A DNA stretch of 64,000 bases from Crotophaga sulcirostris (Eukaryota; Chordata; Aves; Cuculiformes; Crotophagidae), in contig VYZB01000196.1 of NCBI GenBank assembly GCA_013397455.1, positions 530,073 to 594,072 on the forward strand, in the 5' to 3' direction. Positions within the stretch are counted from its first letter, which is position 1, and each line of letters begins with the position of its first letter. The position numbers and the translations under genes are program-made. Below are positions 56,959-64,000 of the stretch, piece after piece. The notes below the pieces were generated by a model. That model saw only the letters and a list, made by a program, of their open reading frames with translations, was not told where the DNA came from and ran no database searches.

Positions 56959-57833
56959 AAACAAAGGCACCGAATTTAAGTAGTTTGGTTTCTTGTCCCA
57001 TTTACTCCTTCAGTAGCAAACTCAAGACCTTCTGATTCTGATGGTTTGATTCTTTTTTCCTAGTTTTCTGCCTAAATCTATTCACAGGCTCTTTGATCTC
57101 TCTTGTTATGTGTTCATGGTCTCTGCAGTCCTGCCCCTCCTGTCAGCTAGTTGGAGAGGTTTTGCCAGCTTCCCTAGTTTTTATGCAGTCCAGTGAAATT
57201 TTTCTGTGTGATAATTTGCTTCAGGAAATGAAATGCGGTGAGTCTCCTTTCTTAAAATAGGCTTTGCTGCTCCTCAGTCATCTGATCAGCCCTTATTTGT
57301 ACTTGTTCCAGCACAAGTTAATTTATAGAACACGGGTGTCCCAAATTGCACATTGAATTTGCCTCCCTACCAGCACGAGACAAGATTGTGCTGACCTGCA
57401 AAGAAACTCAATTTCACATCAGTTGTAGAGGAAGAGGCAGATATCAGGGTATATATGGGAGTGGAAAACAGATGGAAGAGGTTGGATATTATTCCCAAGA
57501 TCATGCATAAGACAGGATCCATCAGTTCTCATACCATAATGAAGCATTGCTAGCACAACTTTGGCTCACAGAAGTTCCTTTTATGCATTTTTTAATCAGC
57601 ATTGAAACAACTGGCAATCATGACATGTAACATAGCTTAGAGTTAACAACCCCTTGAGATGAGTGAAGACAGCTGTGCCTCAGAGATGTGTATTCATGCC
57701 CTCTGCAGATGCTGCTGTCTCTGTTCTCATCTGATTCACAGTTGCAAGGTTTCTCTGAAATCCCCAGTACCTGTTTGAAATTCCTCTGCCTGGATGTGGG
57801 CATCTATGGGACAGACACCTCCCTTTGAGTTAT
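56959..57833. other. unique non-coding sequence
   Basis: Nothing recognised. Confidence 0.4.
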
Positions 57834-58327
57834 CACAGTATCACAGTATCACAGTATTACAAGGTTGGAAAGGACCTCTGAGATCATCGAGTCCAACCTA
57901 CAACACAACACTAACACCAACTCATCATCTAAACCATGGCACTGAGTGCCTCATCCAATCTCCTCTTAAACACCTCCAGGGTTGGCGACTCCACCACCTC
58001 CCTGGGCAGCACATTTCAATGGCCAATCAGTGAAAAATTTCTTCTCAATATCAAGCCTAAACCTCCCCTAATGAAGCTTGAGTCCATGTCCTCTTGTTCT
58101 GTCACTGGTCACCTGGTAGAAGAGACCAACCCCTGCCTGACTACAATGTCCTTTTAGGTAGCTGTAGAGAGCAATAAGGTCTCCCCTGAGCTTCCTCTTC
58201 TCCAGGCTAAACAGCCCCAGCTCCCTCAGTTGCTCCTCATAGGGTTTGTGCTGCAGCCCCTTCACCCTCTTCGTTGCTCTCCTCTGGACACACTCCAGTG
58301 TCTTGACATCCTTCTCAAACTGAGGTA
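57834..58327 (-). mobile_element. CR1 LINE, young lineage, with three tail octamers
   Basis: TATCACAG occurs three times in succession at 57832-57855, then CAGTATTACAAGG, the UTR (hexamer stretch shortened) and ORF2 tail to the CACTCCAGTGTCTTGACATC segment. A 14-bp loss after ATGGCCAATCA and other changes disrupt the frame. Confidence 0.94.
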
Positions 58328-59280
58328 GTCACCCTGAGCTGCCTTTACAGGTGGAGGACTGAATGAGACTTGTTGATTTATGACCCAGAAGTCCTTGCTG
58401 TTGACCATAAAGCATGCCAAGAATGAGGTGTAATCAGATGCCCTGGATCTGGCTAAAGACAGGTTGGATGAGCCCTGTTATTGTCCCATTTGAATAAGAG
58501 CTAAGAGTGAAAGGAAAGGTAGTAACATCCACAGAAAGGTCTGTTTTCCAGAGTCTTGGCAAACAGGACCTGCTGGAGCCCTGATGCTTCAAAGCTACCT
58601 TTCTCCATATCCTTAGGTTATCCATAGAGCCCATTTGATATGCACACAACATTTCTCACACCTCCCAGGCTTGCATGCCCAGTGCAGCATGGGGAGTAAT
58701 TTTTCTCATCATTGCTGCCAAGATTTCTGCTCTGACAGTGAGATACACCTTACTGGATGTAATATAAGAAGTGGGAAGAATTTTATGTGACTTTTTGTCT
58801 GCTGAGCAGAGTTTGCATCTCTGTAATGCTACATAAATAAGTTCATCGCTGATTTGTAAACAGAGTGCACTTGAGGAGGAGAAGCTGCAGGATTTTCCAC
58901 TGAAGGCTCTTGACAGCTATGTCTGAATGCAGCTGACAGACAAAGGCAAAATGAGTTGTAGGAAGGAGAAGCTGGAAGGATTTTAAAATGAAAATAAGAA
59001 ACAAACTCGTAACGCCTTTTTGGTGGGATGGATCGTCAGCAAAACAAACGATTTTGGAAGGCATAGCTTCTGCCCTGGAGATCTTGATAGGTAGAGTGAT
59101 CAAAAAACTTTGTCTTGCCTTGTGTACTAGGTTCTGGGCTAAGAATGCGCAGTCAGATTTCTCTGGAGGTCAGACAGGACCAGAATGAACCTTCTGGTCT
59201 TCAAGTCAAGGCATCCAGCCTTGCAGGGGAGAATTAGCATCCACTCTTATATACAGGGAGAGCAAGACAGAGGAGCAGTG
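58328..59280. other. unique non-coding sequence
   Basis: Nothing recognised. The last 60 bases before the CR1 are purine-rich. Confidence 0.4.
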
Positions 59281-59660
59281 AGACTCAGGGGAGACCTTAT
59301 TGCTCTCTACAACTCCCTAAAAGGAGGTTGTAGTCAGGCAGGGGTTGGTCTCTTCTCCCAGGTGACCAGTGACAGAACTAGAGGACATGGACTCAAGCTT
59401 GGTCAGGGGAGGTTTAGGCTTGATATAAGGAAGAAATTCTTCACAGAAAGGGTGATTGGCCATTGGAATGTGCTGCCCAGGGAGGTGGTGGAGTCACCGT
59501 CCCTGGAGGTGTATAAGAGGAGATTGAATGAGGCACTCAGTGCCATGGTTTAGATGATGGGTTGGTGTTGGTGTTGGTGTTAGTGACATTTTGTAGGTTG
59601 ATGATCTCAAAGGTCCTTTCCAACCTTGTAATACTGTGATACTATGATACTGTGATACTG
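59281..59660 (+). mobile_element. CR1 LINE, young lineage, 5'-truncated
   Basis: From the [15 protein letters not shown] segment (frame runs to LSAMV at 59553) through GTTGGTGTTGGTGTTGGTGT hexamers and the tail ATACTGTGATACTATGATAC (imperfect octamers, four units). Confidence 0.95.
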
Positions 59661-60989
59661 TAAAATTAAATTATGGCTGGAGGTAGAAGACAGGTCCTTT
59701 ACTCCTGTCCTTGTGCACCTGTCACATGGTGTGAAACTTGCTTCACTGACCCATTTTACACAGCAGTCACAGGTCCTGTTGCTCCAATATAACCTTTCTC
59801 CTGCTCCTCCACCAGGAAGACCCAGGTGGGTCTGCTCAGAAAGGAGGTTGTTTTTCCCAACTCTCTGATGCACCCATGTGAACCCTGGGATAGGCTTGAC
59901 CTGTGATTCGAACACATAATACCTCATAAAGAAACTTTGCAGAAAATATTCAGAACTTTCCAGAGGGGAAAAAAAAAATGGAAAAATATCCAGCTGACAC
60001 GTCCCTGGGAATCTGTGACTGTTATCATTACTTGCCTGGTAAGGAGTCAGTACCATGTGGGTATCTCTCACTGCCAGAAGGCTCTTGAACATCTGTTGCA
60101 ACTGCAGTAGCATTCCAATGAGGAGGAAAATAATTAATCATGCTCTGGACGATCCTGGATAATGCATCTTCCCTGCTTAGCCTGCAGCCAGTGACAGGAG
60201 TGTCCTGAACTACGCTTTGCAGCAGGCTCAGCAGGAACACCTGGACAGCTGGGAGGCTCTGGCCTGAAATACCTTCATTTAAAAGTTGCTCTCTGGTTAA
60301 ATTGCTTTATAATGCTGCTCACTTCTTCCTTGATTTCCCTCCCATCAAGCCCAGCTTCAAGAGCAAGGATGGAGTCTGGAATTGGATGCAAACAGAACTT
60401 GGAGATGGATGAGGCTGGCTTCATTGGAAGAAAGCAATCATGACAGTCTGTGGGGTTGTTGAGGTTTTTGGGAAAAGGGAAGGGGGATATAGGTGTGGTT
60501 CTAACATACAGAAATGTTTCGAAAAAGATGAAAATAGAAAGCAGTTATAGCAACTACAAACTCTGCCACAGTTTGATGAGCTAGTGAGCGTTGGGTTGGG
60601 GAAAACATTCCTAAAGTGCTTTCTCCATGGCTTCAGGGGCGACCACGTGGAGGGGAGAGAATGCCTCTATGTTCAGTGAGGTAAAGGGTCTCTGCCTCCT
60701 CTGCAGGTCATAGTTGTTGGCAGGTCAATAAAGGAAAATAGGGGGGAATAACCTGGGTTCAGCTGGCAGGGTCCATGTAGGTAAGTGCCATCATTATGTT
60801 ATCTAAACCACTGGCAGATATGGCAGAGAGCTTTACTGAGCTGTCTTCATAGAAGGATTTAGTGCCTATGGCTAAATTTTCTTCATGGTTCACAGTTCTC
60901 TCCTGATTCCTCTTTTTTTTAAGATGGTGCATTACAGGCTCTTAATGTCACCTGAAGGTACTGAAGAGTCTTCCATGGCTCTTGGTAAG
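59661..60989. other. unique non-coding sequence
   Basis: No transposon recognised. A 168-codon minus frame (59607-60113) starts in unique DNA and ends within the CR1 tail. It has no recognisable domain and looks like chance. Confidence 0.4.
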
Positions 60990-61350
60990 TGACCTTATTG
61001 CTCTCTACAACTCCCTAAAAGGAGGTTGTAGTCAGGCAGGGGTTGGTCTCTTCTCTCAGGTGACCAGTGACAGAACAAGAGGACATGGACTCAAGCTTCA
61101 TCAGGGAAAGTTTAGGCTTGATATTAGGAAAAAGTTCTTCCCTGAAAGGGTGATTGGCCATTGGAATGCGCTGCCCGGGGAGGTGGTGGAGTCGCTGTCC
61201 CTGGAGGTGTTTAAGAGGATACTGGATGAGGCACTCAGTGCCATGGTTTAGATGATGGGTTGATGTTGGTGTTGGTGTAGTGTTGGGTTATAGGCTGTAC
61301 TCAGTGATGTCAAAGGTCCTTTCCAACCTTGTAATATTGTGAAACTGTGA
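60990..61350 (+). mobile_element. CR1 LINE, young lineage, 5'-truncated
   Basis: Begins in the [12 protein letters not shown] segment and is open to LSAMV (60982-61251). The UTR has the GTTGGTGTTGG hexamers and the tail AATATTGTGAAACTGTGAA (degenerate octamers). Confidence 0.95.
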
Positions 61351-62232
61351 AGTGTATGGTTGTCTTATGGACTTCTCTATTGAGTGGCTGCTGGATGCTG
61401 CTGGTGATGGCTGCATGATGCAGAAAATCTTCTCCAGCCCCAGCCCCATCCAGATAATTTTTATACTGAATCAGAAAAATTTGGTTTCAGTACACAGGTA
61501 CTGTCTACTGTACTTAGCCTTCCACCTGGCTGGAAGGCCAAGGTAATCTCCATGATTTCACCTCACATACGTAAGATGCACTCAGTTGTTGGTTTCCCTA
61601 AAAGACTTCTATTTTCTGAGCTCTCTGAAGAGGATGCAATTGCAAGTGATGAGTCTCTATCCCATATTAGGAACAACCAATCTGTCCATGCAAGTGAGGA
61701 GCAGCAAATACATCTATGAACACGTCATGGTAAGTGTTGGTAATGGTGATTAAATAAACACCCAAGTGCTGAGATGATGGAGGAAATAGTCATCGAGCTG
61801 AGTGCAGGAATAGACTGTGAAGGCAGTACATTTTGGTACCATGGCGTTTTACAGTTCCTTCATGTTTTTGTTACCTTATAGATTCATGGTGAAAATGGGC
61901 TTTTATTCAGTTTTGACAAGATCATTTCTCCCTCTGCAAGACAGGCCATTTAAAAAGTAAATGCTCTATAACAGGATTTATCTGAAGGCTATGGAAGAAG
62001 GAAATAAAATAGGGAAGAAGAAAAGCTCTGTCTGTCTGGCTCTCTGCGAAGACAAACCTACCGGCAGCAAAGACCAGATTCAGCAAGCCAGCCTCTACTT
62101 AGTCCTGTTGGTGTTTCCCACTGCCTTCAGAGGCCTTCAGAGCTGAATAGGCATCCAGAACCAGTGAGAAGTGTTACTTGGTGTTCAGTAGAAGTTAAGC
62201 CAGTGAAGTCTGACCCCAGGGAGAACAGATAT
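61351..62232. other. unique non-coding sequence
   Basis: Nothing recognised. Confidence 0.4.
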
Positions 62233-62733
62233 AGACTCATAGAATTGTAGAATCATAGAATCATCCGGTTGGAAAAGATCTTTGAGATTGAGTCCAACTG
62301 TACCTGTCCTCTGCTAAACCATGTCCCTAAGGAACTCATCTACGCATCTTTTAAACACCTCCAGGCATGGTCATTCAACCCCCTCCCTGGGCAGCCTCTG
62401 CCAGTGCCTGGCCACCCTTTCAGTGAAGACTTTTTTTCCTAATATCCAACCTAAACCTGCCCTGGTGCCACTTATGGCCATTTCCTCTTGTTCTATCACC
62501 TGCCACATGGGAGGAGGGACCAACACCCACCTCACTACAACCTCTTTTCAGGGAATTGTAGACAGTGATGAGGTCTCCCCTCAGCCTCCTCTTCTCTAAA
62601 CTAAATAACCCCAGTTCCCTCAGCTGCTCCTCATAAGACTTGTTCTCCAGATCCTTCACCAGCCTCGTTGCCCTTCTCTGGACACACTCCAGCCCCTCAA
62701 CGTCCTTCTTGTAGCAAGGGGCCAAAATTTTCA
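62233..62733 (-). mobile_element. CR1 LINE, older lineage, ORF2 tail
   Basis: Plus strand: ACTCATAGAATTGTAGAATC tail, UTR with the ACCTGTCCTCTGCTAAACCA segment, then the ORF2 tail in reverse. The minus frame 62420-62905 carries [20 protein letters not shown], then [16 protein letters not shown] and RFRLDIRKK. It extends past the CR1 into unique DNA, so only the part below about 62733 is CR1. Confidence 0.93.
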
Positions 62734-64000
62734 AATCTAAAGTAATATCTGGGTGTTTTTTATTCCAGACACATATGTCATGTTTACCCCATCTCCTGTG
62801 ATGAACCAGAGCAAAGAGACTGTCCAGCTGCTTGGCTAGTCCACTGCTGGAGAAGGGTCTGAGAGGACACCCGGTGAAAGTCCTGGAGAAGGAACAGACC
62901 CCCAAACTACAGCTCTCGTGAGGAACTCAGGAAGGATCTCAAAGCCATCGGATCTTGTCTGCGAAATAACTGCTGAGCTGATGGCAGCTTTGCAACCAAG
63001 TTCCACCATGAAAAACCTCCCTGCTCCCTTGAACAAACTCCCTCCTTCCTTCGCAGAGGCAGAGCAAACTGCAATCATCACCTGCACCCGCGCTCTGAAG
63101 CGGCTCCGAGCGAGAGCGAGCAGCGTCTCAGCCCATTAGCTCTGGCACCGTGCCACGAAGCCCTTCTGCAACGTGTCTGCCACCGTGATGGATGGTGGCA
63201 GCTTTCAGTGCTCGACTTGTTCCTTGCTGTAACTTTCTCCGGGGGGCTGAAGGTAGAGGAGGAATAAATGGTGCGTGAAGCATCCGTGGGTGAAGGAGAT
63301 GAGTCCAGGAGGAAACTCCACCAGTGCATGATGTGTGCCATCCTTCTCTGACCACCCATGGACACAAGATGCCACATGTGGTACCCAGGGGAAGGACCAT
63401 TCCCTGGAGGCCAGAGATACAGGCAAGGATGCAGGGCATGTGGGTGGCGTGGGGCGAAGCTGCTGGAATGAAGCAGAGCTGGGGAAATGCTGCACTTGGA
63501 TGCTGGGGATAGCTCAGGGCAAGAAGAAATGTGGTGTTGAGGTAGAGCTTAAATGATGGATCTGACTACCTCGACCTCATAGGAGGGACAGGTGAATAAC
63601 ACAGTCTGATAAAAGACAGTTGTGCACAGTACCAGTACCTTGCTAAGTTAAATAAATGCAGTTACATTTGCAGTTCTGAAGGTATTTGCCCAAAGCAGTG
63701 GTGGGCATGGTGCAGAAAGGTCCACATTGTTTGAGGAAGGCCATTCCAGGCAATCACCTAGTATAACACTTGGCTATGACACTCTGTGAGCTTAAGATAG
63801 TGTTATTATTTTTATTATGCTTTTCCCAGTTCAAGGTGCCTGACACATAAATGTGCATGACTTTTTTTGTGGGTTCAAGAGCTGTAGGAGTAGTTTAGGA
63901 CTGTGTGGTGGAGGCAGACAAACCTGAGGAAACTCTGGATATAAGAGTTCTCAGAGTGAAAAGCCCTTCAATTCTTCATGTATGAAGAAACTGGGACTGA
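62734..64000. other. unique non-coding sequence with a small CpG cluster
   Basis: CpGs are concentrated at 63089-63124 (8 in about 36 bp) after an acceptor-like CTCCTTCCTTCGCAG (63043-63057). Otherwise nothing recognised up to the window end. Confidence 0.4.

Noticed and set aside
57832..57860. Repeated octamers resembling a short direct-repeat array (CRISPR-like)
   Set aside because: They are the normal CR1 tail repeats, without spacers, in a vertebrate genome.
59607..60113. 168-codon minus-strand frame
   Set aside because: It ends in the CR1 tail and contains no recognisable domain.
60961..61375. Long imperfect flank match (GTCTTCCATGG versus GTCTTATGG) around the 60990 CR1
   Set aside because: Too many indels to separate from chance.

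Overview
This window looks like bird nuclear DNA from a gene-poor (intergenic or deep intronic) region. I found no protein-coding gene, tRNA or rRNA that I can support. The avian call rests on repeat content: about 37 recognisable CR1 LINE pieces on both strands (roughly 11.8 kb, about 18% of the sequenced bases by my hand-drawn boundaries), LTR-retrotransposon remnants, no mammalian-type SINEs, and low CpG. Such a high CR1 load with so many near-identical young copies is unusual for a typical bird. It recalls the CR1-rich genomes reported for woodpeckers and relatives (Piciformes), but the species is an inference.

Most CR1 pieces are 5'-truncated and carry only the end of ORF2 (the conserved [14 protein letters not shown]...[15 protein letters not shown] region, stopping after LSAMV) plus the 3' UTR. 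Two lineages are visible. The younger ends in ATACTGTG octamers and has a GTTGGT/GTTAGT hexamer stretch in its 3' UTR. Copies are at about 1, 599, 3643, 7048, 11937, 19713, 29615, 33740, 37112, 39018, 43281, 44823, 47145, 48943, 51320, 52162, 57834, 59281 and 60990. The older lineages end in ATTCTATG-type octamers (1150, 3508, 10988, 18040, 24631, 25228, 27130, 27497, 32023, 35321, 41029, 45798, 56871, 62233). Three further pieces are more decayed or come from elsewhere in the element: a CR1 reverse-transcriptase-region piece at 40083-41000, an L3/CR1-L3-like relic at 21184-21770, and weak fragments at 14965 and 46395.

Layout. 1-7.4 kb: CR1 pieces, a 96-bp tandem duplication and a clear solo ERV LTR (3007-3359, 6-bp target duplication). 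7.4-18 kb: mostly unique DNA with AT-rich, TAAT-motif-rich stretches that look like possible conserved non-coding elements. 18-30 kb: older CR1s, a probable second solo LTR (20071-20417), the L3-like relic and one copy of an unclassified dispersed repeat (26200-26800). 30-49 kb: the densest CR1 zone, including a copy with a 35-bp internal triplication, a rearranged reverse-transcriptase fragment, and a young CR1 inside a 54-bp flanking duplication. 49-57 kb: AT-rich, mostly repeat-free DNA with a strong CTCF-like motif, a 756-bp assembly gap between oppositely oriented CR1 ends, a weak exon candidate (53175-53406) and the second, inverted copy of the unclassified repeat (55012-55600). 57-64 kb: more CR1 and a small CpG cluster near 63.1 kb.

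No operon or pathway can be described. The open frames that look protein-like are the tail of CR1 ORF2 and cannot encode a working retrotransposase. All boundaries were made by eye; divergence, conservation and family names need alignment to a repeat library and to other bird genomes.
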